From contig DFEW01000048.1 in the NCBI GenBank assembly GCA_002369195.1, positions 44,055-74,005 of the forward strand: DNA of 29,951 nt, in the 5' to 3' direction. Numbering within the stretch: position 1 is the first letter of the stretch; each line of letters opens with the position of its first letter. The translations under genes were made by a program, and so were the position numbers. The notes beneath the pieces are model-generated. The model searched no databases. It worked only from the letters and a program-made list of their open reading frames with translations, and was not told the DNA's origin. This DNA is from Christensenella sp. UBA3792 (GTDB taxonomy: Bacteria > Bacillota > Clostridia > Christensenellales > CAG-138). This document shows positions 6,234-13,731 of the stretch, one piece after another.

Positions 6234-7937
6234 TTAATCGTTGCCGGAATCGTCGCCGGGATCCGAGGGCTTGGGCGTCGGATCGGGTTCGTTCGGCGTG
6301 GGCTTGGGCGTCGGCGCGGGCGTCGGATCGGGCTCGTGCGGCGTCGGATCGGGCTCGTGCGGCGTCGGATCGGGATCGTGCGGCGTCGGCTCGGTGCCGG
6401 TCGACGGATCGGGCGTCTTGTCGGGCTTGGGCGTGGTATCGGGTTCCGGCGTCGCGTCCGGACCGACGATGTACACCGCCTTGAACGCCTTGTAGGTGGA
6501 CTGGTCGAGCTTCTTGTGCTCGACAAGCTCGCCGTTCAGATAGTAGTCGACGTAGCTCTGCCAGACGGAACCCTTCTGGTTCTTGACGATCTGTTCCTTG
6601 TAGCCGGGTTTCTTGGTCTCGTCGACGCGGTATTCGACGTCGCCGGACGGGTTCAGCGTCTTGATCTTTTCGGGATCGGGGATGCGGATCTCGTCATACT
6701 TGCCGTCGGAGTCCTCGCTCACCGGAATGCCCCAGATTTCCATCGTCAGCTTGCCCGCCTTGGCGTAGTCCTCGTTGTCCACGTAGGCGATGATGATGAT
6801 GTCGGACTTGCTGCTGTTTTCGAACTTGAAGTCGATGATGTTGCCGATCGAGTTGATCGTCGCGTCGAGCCCTCTCGAAACGTAGTCGACGGGCATCGAG
6901 TGGTTGCGGCGCTCGACGATCTTCATGTCCGCCATGACCGCGGCGTTGTAGAGCGTCGAGGAAAGCTGGCAGACGCCGCCGCCGTACTGCTTTTCGTGCG
7001 CGCCGGCGACGTACGCGGTTGCGACCTTCCAGCCGTTCGCCTTGTTGCGCACGCCGAGCGTTTTGTTCGCGGAGAACACGTCGCCCGGATGCAGAACCGT
7101 ACCGGTGATCAGGCCTGCGCCTTTGAAGATGTTGAACTTGCGGTTCTTGATGCTCTTGTGATAGTCGGTCGTCATCTTGCCGCGCAGCACGAACTTGTCC
7201 TTGACGTTCTCGCTCGTGATCTCCGCCGCGGTTTCGACGGCAGGCGCTTCGACGGTGTCGCCGTTGTTCGCCGCAAGCAGCAGGGCGAGCAGCGCTTCGG
7301 TGTCCACGGATCTGCCGGGCGCGTCCTCGGTGAATTTGACGCCGTTGGTCTCCTTGTCGTACGCGACGGACGCGTTGACCGGCGCGACGTTGTGTTCGTT
7401 TGCGAACGTTTCGACCGCACCCTTTAAGGCTGCCTCTTCAAAATGCACGGAGACGGGGAAGTCCCGACCGGACGCCTTGATCGCCTCGACCTCGCGGGAG
7501 ACCGCGTCAAAGCCGGTGTCCTCGCGCACGATGTTGAACGCCTCGTCGACGACGGCGTCGATGTTGTCGGTGATCGGGATCAGCTCGCCGGAAAACGGTA
7601 CGGTCACGTCGCCGAAGGTGACGTTGATCGCGTAGGATTTCGCATCGCTTCTGAGCTGTGCGCGGACCGCGTCGCGCGCCTGGGAAACGGTCATGCCGCC
7701 GACGTTCACGCCGCCGACGGTCACGCCTTCGAGCATCGTGGAGCGGCGCAGGATCGCGTCAAGCTCCTCGCGGTGCAGATCGGGCGAGGGGGTAATGAAA
7801 GAGATGTTATCGGAATCGACCGGAACGGCGGTCGCCGTCACATTCGATTCGCGGGTCGGGTCGTTCACACAGGCGAGCCCGCAGAGCAGAAGCACCGCCG
7901 TCAGCGTGATCAATCCGGTTTTCATCCATTTTGTCAT
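6234..7937 (-). CDS. VanW-family exported protein with PG-binding-4 and G5-like domains
   Basis: A 567-residue envelope protein. The N-terminus is a signal sequence (LITLTAVLLLCGLACVND), possibly a lipoprotein signal but with a poor lipobox. Residues about 70-290 fit the paired PG_binding_4 region of YoaR-like proteins (GVTVGGVNVGGMTVSQAR at the start). The VanW domain covers about 290-425, with VFSANKTLGVRN and GGGVCQLSSTLYNAA (Cys323), RRNHSMPVDYV. A G5-like domain follows (about 435-505), then a Pro-rich tail of DPTPHEP repeats that could span the wall. VanW proteins are common in Clostridia; their function is unknown despite the name taken from a vancomycin-resistance cluster. The start at 7937 has AAGGA about 12 bases upstream; ATG codons at 7925 or 7958 are alternatives. 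Confidence 0.9.
   Translation of the reverse strand: MTKWMKTGLITLTAVLLLCGLACVNDPTRESNVTATAVPVDSDNISFITPSPDLHREELDAILRRSTMLEGVTVGGVNVGGMTVSQARDAVRAQLRSDAKSYAINVTFGDVTVPFSGELIPITDNIDAVVDEAFNIVREDTGFDAVSREVEAIKASGRDFPVSVHFEEAALKGAVETFANEHNVAPVNASVAYDKETNGVKFTEDAPGRSVDTEALLALLLAANNGDTVEAPAVETAAEITSENVKDKFVLRGKMTTDYHKSIKNRKFNIFKGAGLITGTVLHPGDVFSANKTLGVRNKANGWKVATAYVAGAHEKQYGGGVCQLSSTLYNAAVMADMKIVERRNHSMPVDYVSRGLDATINSIGNIIDFKFENSSKSDIIIIAYVDNEDYAKAGKLTMEIWGIPVSEDSDGKYDEIRIPDPEKIKTLNPSGDVEYRVDETKKPGYKEQIVKNQKGSVWQSYVDYYLNGELVEHKKLDQSTYKAFKAVYIVGPDATPEPDTTPKPDKTPDPSTGTEPTPHDPDPTPHEPDPTPHEPDPTPAPTPKPTPNEPDPTPKPSDPGDDSGND
6321..6383 (-). repeat. 21-bp tandem repeat (three copies) in the VanW-type gene
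   Basis: Three 21-base units (6321-6341, 6342-6362, 6363-6383), two identical and the third with one change, encode the heptad DPTPHEP/DPTPHDP. Degenerate Pro-rich units flank them. Length variation here would only change tail length. Confidence 0.85.
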
Positions 7938-7971
7938 ATTGTAGAATCGTCCTTTTCTCATTGATGCTTTT

Positions 7972-7977
7972 ATTGTA
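7972..7977 (-). promoter_or_regulatory. Possible -10 box for the VanW-type gene
   Basis: TACAAT on the minus strand, 34 bases before the ATG at 7937, in an A/T-tract-rich stretch. No good -35 is visible at the right distance, so the call is weak. Confidence 0.4.
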
Positions 7978-8062
7978 CACACTTTTTTGAAAAAAACCAT
8001 CGTTTTTACAAACCATTTACCAATAAGTTACATTTCTGTCGCAACTGTCCGTTCCGACCGCG

Positions 8063-8167
8063 CTAAAGAAGTTCGAACAGAGACAGCAGCGCAAGGTACC
8101 ACGGCACGCGCAGAGAAGATGCGCGTTCGATCCGCCGAAACAGCCGTTTTCGCTGTCGTTCCGTCAT
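8063..8167 (-). CDS. Possible 34-residue basic/hydrophobic peptide
   Basis: A short reading frame with a good ribosome site (AAAGGAG, eight bases before the ATG). The product has a strongly basic first half (MTERQRKRLFRRIERASSLR) and a hydrophobic, aromatic end (VPWYLALLSLFELL), so it could be a membrane-associated small protein. It lies between the lipoprotein gene (ends 8259) and the VanW-type gene (starts 7937) on the same strand. An in-frame ATG seven codons upstream is possible but overlaps the ribosome site. No family is recognised. The rest of the 321-base gap 7938-8258 holds only the weak -10 box at 7972 and A/T tracts. Confidence 0.38.
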   Translation of the reverse strand: MTERQRKRLFRRIERASSLRVPWYLALLSLFELL

Positions 8168-8258
8168 TTCAAATCGCTCCTTTCTCATCGGTATCGGATG
8201 CTTTTCATACAATAAGACGCCGTATACCGGCATTTCGTTGCACGAATCCGAAAAATAT

Positions 8259-9779
8259 TCAGTATCCTTTCCACGGATCGATGACGGTGCCGTCGACGGC
8301 ATTGACGATCAGCAGCGGATTGAGCATATCGTACCAGTTGCCTTCCGCCTGCGCTTCGCTGAATCCGTCTGCCAGCCGCGCGTTTTTCATCGCGTCCGTA
8401 TAGGTCAGTTTACCGGTAAAGTACCAGACCGGCACCATCAGTCCTGCGTTCATATTGTTTTTTTCGCGGATGCGGAACAGACCGAGCTGCACGGCTTCCA
8501 CGTCGAGCGACGCATCCCTGCAATCCGCGTCGGACAGCATGCGGCCCGTTTGTTGCCGGAAGATCGCTTCGACGTCCTCGAACGGCAGGAGCTTTACAGA
8601 CTCCGAGATCACATCCGTAACGGTAAGCGGCATCAGCCAAACAAAGGAAATGAGCGTTCCGTCGCCGTCGACCACCGCGGTTACCGATTCATACGGCCAT
8701 GTGCGCATCACCTGCACGGAGGGGTCGGGCGGATCCATCGCGCTGCTGCTGCAGTATACGGCATTCGCGCCGCTGAAGTTCTGCGTCAGGTGAATGAGGT
8801 AACCCCAGCGCGTGTTCGAACGGATGCCGATCGAATCCTCGGTTTCACCGTCGGTGGCAGCGTTGTTTGCCCAGTATACATCCGCAACAGAATAGTCGCA
8901 GATTCCGGCGAAGTACGACTTGACCAGCCGAATGGCATCGATCGGGGCAACGGTTGCACCATCATGCGGTCGATCATAATCGGAGGGCGAAATGCGAGAT
9001 GAACCGAACTTATGCGCATCGTTGAAAAACCATGCGCTGGTAACATCCTCCGAATCGCGATTGCCGATCTCGTATTCGATCTGCCTTACGGTCTGTTCAT
9101 CTACATAGATCTCTATGGAGTCAAGGGACGTGCCGTCTGCATTCGCAAACGGAACGCCGACGATCCGGATGTAATTGCTGTGATGCTCAAAATCATCGCT
9201 GTACGCCGGTGCACTGCCGTCCCAGACGTCAAACGGCTGCGGCGCATCGTCCTCGGGCAGCTCGTTGTACTGCTTCTGCAGTTCGGCGAGCATTTGTTTG
9301 CGGTTTTCCAGCATTTCCTGATATTCTTCTTCGGTTGCGTCGAGGTCCGCCATCCACTGTGCCTTTTCCTCGGGCGTCGGCTCCTGCATCAGGGCGCGGA
9401 TCTGTTCTGCAAGCATCTCGCGTGTGACACGATACGTATAGATATAGAGCGTATCGCTGTGAAGCACGCGTCCGGCAATCGTCAGCCGATCCGCATCGCC
9501 GATGGCGCGGCGTTCGACGCGCAGCATCGGAAACGTACCGGTTTCGGACAGAACCTCGATCGGAACGTCCGCTGTCACATGCACATTGCGCGTATCGGTC
9601 GTAAAGTCGCAGACGAAGCGTTCCGGCAGATCGTGCGGCGCGGGCGTCTCGTCCTGTTCCCTGCGCACCGTTTCAATCAGCACATTCGTATCCTTTTGCT
9701 TGACAGCGTCGACGTCCGGCGTCGGCACACAGGCAATCAGCAGCGCCAGACAGAACAGCAATACCATGATTCGTTTCAT
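8259..9779 (-). CDS. Lipoprotein of unknown function (paralogue 1)
   Basis: A 506-residue predicted lipoprotein. The lipobox is LIAC with Cys17, followed by VPTPDVDAVKQKDTNVLIE. Features: a predicted coiled helical stretch rich in Glu/Gln at about 145-185 (EEYQEMLENRKQMLAELQKQ), a middle region with ADVYWANNA, and a C-terminal segment with VQLGLFRIREKN, LMVPVWYFTGKLTY and LLIVNAVDGTVIDPWKGY. The last motif resembles the C-terminus of wall- and spore-linked PepSY/YcdB-like proteins. I believe similar Clostridia proteins are filed under a DUF (possibly DUF6034) but cannot confirm it. It is a clear paralogue of the 9945-11450 gene. AAAGGAG lies eight bases before the ATG. Confidence 0.85.
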   Translation of the reverse strand: MKRIMVLLFCLALLIACVPTPDVDAVKQKDTNVLIETVRREQDETPAPHDLPERFVCDFTTDTRNVHVTADVPIEVLSETGTFPMLRVERRAIGDADRLTIAGRVLHSDTLYIYTYRVTREMLAEQIRALMQEPTPEEKAQWMADLDATEEEYQEMLENRKQMLAELQKQYNELPEDDAPQPFDVWDGSAPAYSDDFEHHSNYIRIVGVPFANADGTSLDSIEIYVDEQTVRQIEYEIGNRDSEDVTSAWFFNDAHKFGSSRISPSDYDRPHDGATVAPIDAIRLVKSYFAGICDYSVADVYWANNAATDGETEDSIGIRSNTRWGYLIHLTQNFSGANAVYCSSSAMDPPDPSVQVMRTWPYESVTAVVDGDGTLISFVWLMPLTVTDVISESVKLLPFEDVEAIFRQQTGRMLSDADCRDASLDVEAVQLGLFRIREKNNMNAGLMVPVWYFTGKLTYTDAMKNARLADGFSEAQAEGNWYDMLNPLLIVNAVDGTVIDPWKGY

Positions 9780-9808
9780 AAACGGTCTCCTTTCAAAAAT
9801 GTTTTCCG

Positions 9809-9934
9809 CACCGATCCGTCAAATCCGGCGACATGCGCGGTGCGTTTGACACCTTTCGCCGCCTGTCGCCCGGTCGCCGCAGGCGATAGGCAGGCGGTGC
9901 AAACTCGCGTCGATGAAGCCTTTCATCGACGCGA
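9809..9934. repeat. Three-hairpin repeat element, copy A
   Basis: A 47-base core (9809-9855) matches 29317-29363 with four mismatches. It forms hairpin 1 (9818-9827 with 9841-9850, with wobble pairs and one mismatch). Hairpin 2 follows, with arms built from CCGCCTG ... CAGGCGG and inner CGCC/GGCG (about 9859-9896). Hairpin 3 is a perfect 13-base-pair stem (9905-9917 with 9922-9934, loop GCCT). It fills the gap between the two lipoprotein genes, in the orientation opposite to them if copy B is read as plus. No T run follows, so hairpin 3 is not a classical terminator in either direction. Confidence 0.75.
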
Positions 9935-9944
9935 ACGCGCAGCG

Positions 9945-11450
9945 TCAATACCCGTTCTGCGGATCGATCACGCTGCCGTCGATTGCGTTTACGATCAGCA
10001 GCGGTCGCGAACTGTCCCGCACATCCCGCGCCGCCTCCGCGGGGAAGTGCCCCTCTTTGATGCGCGCGTCGCGCTGCGCATCGGAATACGTGAACACGCC
10101 GGTAAAAAACCACACGGGCACCAACAGCCCGTTTTCCATTTGATTCTTCTCGCGAATGCGCATAAGCCCCAGCTGCACGTCGTCGATCACGACGGTCCCG
10201 TGATCGTGCCGCTCGTCGCCCCAGTTATAATTCATCTGCCGCGTTACGACGTCAAAGATCTCGTCGAACGGCAGCAGCGTCGTGGTTTCGGAAACCGTCC
10301 CGGTCACCTTGAGCGCACCGCTCCAATTGAGCGACATCAGCCGCCCCTCGGAATCGACGGACGCCGTGATGCAGTCGTACGGCCAGAATTTGTCCTCGGC
10401 AAAACTGCCCATTAACGCGCTGCAAAACACCGTCTGCGCGTCCGCGAACCGCTGTGTCAAAAGAACGAAATACCCCTCGCGCGAGTATTGTCCCGCCGTG
10501 TCGCCGTCGCTGAACGCGTTGTTGCTCCAATAGATGTCCGCGATCTCATACTGCGGCGCAACGTCCGCGACCATGCTTTGCACGAGCGCCGCCGCCTCTC
10601 TTGCGGTCAGCTTTGCGCCGTTTAAATTGAGATCGTACTCCGAGCGATCGAGCCGCCTTGCGCCGGGCGCGGTCAGGCTGAAGCCGGTCGAACCTCTTCC
10701 AAATTCGTCCGCGGGGATCGCGGCGTAAAACGAGATGTTGTCGTCCTTTATCTGTTCCTCCGCGCTCGCGTTGTCATAACGCCAGATGCTGTCCTGCTCG
10801 TATGCGTCGCCGACGATCTCGTAATGATTCCAGCTGCGGATGTCCGGATTGGGCTCCGGCAGCGATCCGTCCCACGGCGCGTTCGGCTGCGGCACGGAAT
10901 CCTCCGGCAGGGCGCTGTACTCCTGCTTCAATTCCTCCACGCGCTTTTTGTGGGAAGCAAGAAGCTCCTTCCATTCGTCCTCGGTCGAATCCGTCTCGCG
11001 CATCCATTCCGCCTTGTTGTTCGAAAGATACTCGATCGCATCGAGGCACTGTTGAATATACTGCGCAACGTCCTCGCGCGTGCGCTGCCGCTGCGAGAAG
11101 ATATAGAGCTCGTCCTTTCCGAACAGCCGCCGGTAAATTGTCAGCCGTTCCGCATCGGTAAGCGTCCGGTGCTCGACGCGCAGCAGCGGGAACCCGCCGC
11201 TTGTATGTACGCGGATCGGCGCGTCTGCGGTGACGTGCACATGCCGCGCCTCGGTGGTGAAATCGCATTGAAAACGCTCGGGAAACAGCGCTTTGACCGG
11301 CGCAGGCGCGGCGTCGCCGCGTTCGCTTTCTTCGGTCAGCACCGTGTCGATCAAAACGTTCGTGTCCTTCTGTCGGACCGCATCCGACTCCGGCGTGGGC
11401 ACGCAGGCGAGCATGCAGAAAAGCAGCATTAGAGAAACAAGTCGTTTCAT
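9945..11450 (-). CDS. Lipoprotein of unknown function (paralogue 2)
   Basis: A 501-residue predicted lipoprotein with lipobox MLAC (Cys16) followed by VPTPESDAVRQKDTNVLID, nearly the same mature N-terminus as its neighbour. Shared landmarks in the same order are ERFQCDFTTEARHVHVTAD, a helical Glu/Lys-rich stretch near 150-190, EIADIYWSNNA, VQLGLMRIREKNQ, LLVPVWFFTGVFTY and LLIVNAIDGSVIDPQNGY. The pair is a local duplication that has diverged mostly in the middle. GGAGG lies eight bases before the ATG at 11450; an upstream in-frame extension has no signal peptide. Function is unknown; repeated VPVWFFTG and IVNAIDG motifs suggest a beta-rich outer-surface domain. Confidence 0.86.
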   Translation of the reverse strand: MKRLVSLMLLFCMLACVPTPESDAVRQKDTNVLIDTVLTEESERGDAAPAPVKALFPERFQCDFTTEARHVHVTADAPIRVHTSGGFPLLRVEHRTLTDAERLTIYRRLFGKDELYIFSQRQRTREDVAQYIQQCLDAIEYLSNNKAEWMRETDSTEDEWKELLASHKKRVEELKQEYSALPEDSVPQPNAPWDGSLPEPNPDIRSWNHYEIVGDAYEQDSIWRYDNASAEEQIKDDNISFYAAIPADEFGRGSTGFSLTAPGARRLDRSEYDLNLNGAKLTAREAAALVQSMVADVAPQYEIADIYWSNNAFSDGDTAGQYSREGYFVLLTQRFADAQTVFCSALMGSFAEDKFWPYDCITASVDSEGRLMSLNWSGALKVTGTVSETTTLLPFDEIFDVVTRQMNYNWGDERHDHGTVVIDDVQLGLMRIREKNQMENGLLVPVWFFTGVFTYSDAQRDARIKEGHFPAEAARDVRDSSRPLLIVNAIDGSVIDPQNGY

Positions 11451-11480
11451 ATCAATTCCTCCTTGTAATCCGTTGCCTTC

Positions 11481-11486
11481 ATGATA
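11481..11486 (-). promoter_or_regulatory. Possible extended -10 for the lipoprotein gene pair
   Basis: TGCTATCAT on the minus strand (hexamer 11481-11486), 30 bases upstream of the ATG at 11450. The -35 is poor. It is the best promoter candidate before paralogue 2. Confidence 0.42.
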
Positions 11487-11579
11487 GCACCAGGATGCGT
11501 TATAAATGCGTCCGAGTTGTTGCAGAGTTGTAAAAAATCCTTCCGTATTGCTGAAAAAGAGAAAAGATGAATGTTTAAC

Positions 11580-11702
11580 GGATACGGTATTTTTCATATC
11601 CCTTATTCTTTTCGTATCGGATACGGTATTTTTTCGTATCCGTTATAATCGTATCGGATACGGTATTCGTTATATACCGTATCCGTTATCAATACCGTAT
11701 CC
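11580..11702. repeat. Array of direct and inverted GGATACGGTAT repeats
   Basis: GGATACGGTAT occurs at 11580-11590, 11619-11629 and 11656-11666. Its exact reverse complement ATACCGTATCC occurs at 11674-11684 and 11692-11702, and a partial unit (CGTATCCGTTAT) at 11635-11646. Units 2 and 3 are 37 bases apart, the two inverted ones 18. The third forward and first inverted unit form a perfect 12-base-pair hairpin (CGGATACGGTAT/ATACCGTATCCG, 7-base loop). The surrounding gap 11451-11803 is much richer in A/T than the genes. It lies between the divergent lipoprotein and recX genes, upstream of the recX promoter. Confidence 0.85.
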
Positions 11703-11741
11703 GTTATATATATCGTATTTGGTACATAGGAAGGAATTCCT

Positions 11742-11770
11742 TTTACAGACGCGAAGAAGTGTGGTATACT
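11742..11770 (+). promoter_or_regulatory. Promoter for recX-nnr
   Basis: TTTACA (11742-11747), a 17-base gap, then TGGTATACT (hexamer 11765-11770), an extended -10. The 14 bases TGTGGTATACTGTA are identical to those at the promoter before the 15613 gene. No LexA/DinR box (GAAC-N4-GTTC) is visible. Confidence 0.82.
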
Positions 11771-11803
11771 GTAAAGAAATCCTGCGTGTAACGGAGCGTG
11801 AAC

Positions 11804-12298
11804 ATGAAAAAACAGACGGCGGGGTCGATGTCCCCGATGGATTACGCAATGAAATATCTGGCGCTGAAGGACCGAACGGTGTCCGAGATGCAGACGTATC
11901 TGGACGGCAAGGACTTCGGCGAGGCGGACGTGGACGCGACGGTCGAGCGGCTCATCGAACTGCGTCTGCTCGACGACCGGCGCTATGCGCAGCGGTACGT
12001 GGAAACGCGGCTGAACACCAAGCCGGTCAGCCGCCGGCACCTGTATGAGCAACTGAAGTCGCACGGCATCGAGGAGCAATACATCCGCGAGGCGATGGAG
12101 CAGACCGACGAGGACGACGAGCGCGAGAACGCGCTGTCGGTGGCAAGAAAGTTCGCACGGCAGTTCAAAGACCTCGAACCGGACAAGCGCCGCATGCGCG
12201 TGATGAGTCGCCTGCAGGCGCGCGGCTATGGGTACGACACGGCAAGGAACGCGCTGGAAACGGCGCTTTCGGAGGAGGACGAATGGAGCGAATCGTAA
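11804..12298 (+). CDS. recX: Regulatory protein RecX
   Basis: A 164-residue RecX, the three-helix-repeat protein that binds RecA filaments and limits their activity. Characteristic segments: AMKYLALKDRTVSEMQTYL (first repeat), VERLIELRLLDDRRYAQRYVETR (second repeat, with the conserved LDDRRYA) and ENALSVARKFARQ, then RLQARGYGYDTARNAL (last repeat). The ATG at 11804 is preferred over an in-frame GTG at 11798 because GGAG (11793-11796) is seven bases from the ATG but only one from the GTG. Its end overlaps nnr by 16 bases, so the two are coupled. recA is not adjacent. Confidence 0.92.
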   Translation: MKKQTAGSMSPMDYAMKYLALKDRTVSEMQTYLDGKDFGEADVDATVERLIELRLLDDRRYAQRYVETRLNTKPVSRRHLYEQLKSHGIEEQYIREAMEQTDEDDERENALSVARKFARQFKDLEPDKRRMRVMSRLQARGYGYDTARNALETALSEEDEWSES

Positions 12299-13728
12299 CC
12301 GCCGCGCAGGCGAGACACAAGGACCGCGAGGCGATGGCGGCGGGGATTCCGTCGCTGACGCTGATGGAAACGGCGGCAAAGGGTATCGTCGAAGCGGTGA
12401 AAGCGCGCATCCGGCCCGGCGACACGGTCACGGCGATCTGCGGTACCGGCAATAACGGCGGCGACGGCATCTGCGCCGCGCTGCTGCTGCATCGGGAGGG
12501 GATCCCTTCGCGCATCGTGCTCTGCGGCGACGCGCGCCGCTGCACGCCGGACGCAGCGCATTTTCTGCGCGCCGCGCAGGACGGTGGCGTGCCGGTGTGT
12601 TCGCAATGGGAACCGCTCGAACGGGAGCTTCTGATCGACGCGCTGTTCGGCGTGGGACTGGATCGTCCGGTCGAGGGCAGGTATGCCGAAATCATCGGAC
12701 GGATGAACGAAAGCGGAAAGACGATCATCTCCGCGGACATTCCGTCCGGTCTTCATGCGGACAGCGGCAGAGTGCTGTCCGTCGCGGTCAGGGCGGATGC
12801 GACCGTCGCCATGCAGGCGAAAAAGGCGGGCATGCTGCTCGGACAGGGCAGGGCGCTTTGCGGCGAAGTTTTCGTGCAGCCGTTGTTTGCGGACACATCC
12901 GAACCGGACCTGTTCTTCGATGAGGAAGCGGACATCGCGGCGCTGCTGCCCAAGCGCCCGTTCGATTCGCACAAGGGCAGGAACGGACACACGCTTTTGT
13001 GCGTCGGTTCGAAGCAGTATCCGGGCGCGGCGGTGTTGAGCGCGCGGGCGGCGCTGCGCGGCGGAACGGGACTTCTGACCGTATGCACGCCCGATCCGGT
13101 GCGTCCGTTCTTTGCGTCGACGCCGGAGGCGATCACGCTGCCGACCGGCACGGAGGACTGGAACGCGCAGGCGCACATGGCTGCGATCGGCGCGATGAAG
13201 CGAAAGCAGACGATCGGCATCGGCTGCGGCGTCGGGTCCGGCGATATCGCGCCGGTGATCGAAGCGGCGCTGCGTTCGCATGTGCCGACGGTGCTGGACG
13301 CGGACGGGCTCAATCAGCTCGCGTCGCATTGGGAACTGTCAAAGCTGCTGCACGACAACGTCGTCATCACCCCGCACGTCGGCGAGATGGCGCGGCTGCT
13401 CGATACGACGATCGATGCGGTGCTTGCCGATCCGCTGTCGGCGGCTGCGCAGTTTCCCTGCACGGTGCTCTTAAAGGGCGCGACGACGCTGGTGCATGCA
13501 AACGGAAAAACGGCGTTTTTGACGTTCGGAAATCCCGGTCTTGCCAAGGGCGGCAGCGGGGATGTTCTGACCGGACTGATCGCGGCGATGCTTGCACAAG
13601 GGCTGAAGCCGTTCGACGCGGCGCGGGCGGGCGCGTTTTTGCTCGGCAGCTCGGCGGATCGGGCGGTGCGGCTGCTCGGCGAGCGGATGCTGCTTGCCAC
13701 GGACGTCATCGATATGGTACAATATTGA
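12283..13728 (+). CDS. nnr: Bifunctional NAD(P)H-hydrate repair enzyme Nnr
   Basis: A 481-residue fusion of two metabolite-repair activities. The N-terminal half (about 1-215) is NAD(P)HX epimerase, with CGTGNNGGDG near residue 53, a DALFGVGLDRPV segment and SADIPSGLHADSG. The C-terminal half (about 225-481) is the ADP- or ATP-dependent NAD(P)HX dehydratase, with HKGRNGHTLLCVGS, the nucleotide-site strand TVLDADGLNQL, TPHVGEMARLL, LLKGATT and GNPGLAKGGSGDVLTGLIAAML. All expected signatures are intact and the length is normal. It overlaps recX and ends three bases before hflX. Its 3' end carries the likely hflX promoter. Confidence 0.95.
   Translation: MERIVTAAQARHKDREAMAAGIPSLTLMETAAKGIVEAVKARIRPGDTVTAICGTGNNGGDGICAALLLHREGIPSRIVLCGDARRCTPDAAHFLRAAQDGGVPVCSQWEPLERELLIDALFGVGLDRPVEGRYAEIIGRMNESGKTIISADIPSGLHADSGRVLSVAVRADATVAMQAKKAGMLLGQGRALCGEVFVQPLFADTSEPDLFFDEEADIAALLPKRPFDSHKGRNGHTLLCVGSKQYPGAAVLSARAALRGGTGLLTVCTPDPVRPFFASTPEAITLPTGTEDWNAQAHMAAIGAMKRKQTIGIGCGVGSGDIAPVIEAALRSHVPTVLDADGLNQLASHWELSKLLHDNVVITPHVGEMARLLDTTIDAVLADPLSAAAQFPCTVLLKGATTLVHANGKTAFLTFGNPGLAKGGSGDVLTGLIAAMLAQGLKPFDAARAGAFLLGSSADRAVRLLGERMLLATDVIDMVQY
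13694..13723 (+). promoter_or_regulatory. Promoter for hflX inside the end of nnr (leaderless)
   Basis: TTGCCA (13694-13699), an 18-base gap, then TGGTACAAT (hexamer 13718-13723). The -10 lies in the last codons of nnr (MVQY stop). Eight bases separate it from the hflX ATG and there is no ribosome site between them. Confidence 0.66.
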
Positions 13729-13731
13729 TCT

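Noticed and set aside
8206..8213. CATACAAT on the plus strand, a possible second sigma-E -10
   Set aside because: No matching -35 at 13-15 bases and no plus-strand gene downstream.
9905..9934. Hairpin 3 of copy A as the terminator of paralogue 2
   Set aside because: The stem is very strong but no T run follows in either direction; it is better explained as part of the repeated element, though it may still slow transcription.
9012..10415. Long plus-strand open frame antisense to the two lipoproteins
   Set aside because: It crosses the element copy and both genes in antisense, has no ribosome site, and its product is low-complexity Arg/His-rich, as expected from the opposite strand of GC-rich genes.
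11580..11702. CRISPR array
   Set aside because: Repeat units are only 11-17 bases, face both ways, and the spacing varies (18-39 bases) without unique spacers; no cas genes.
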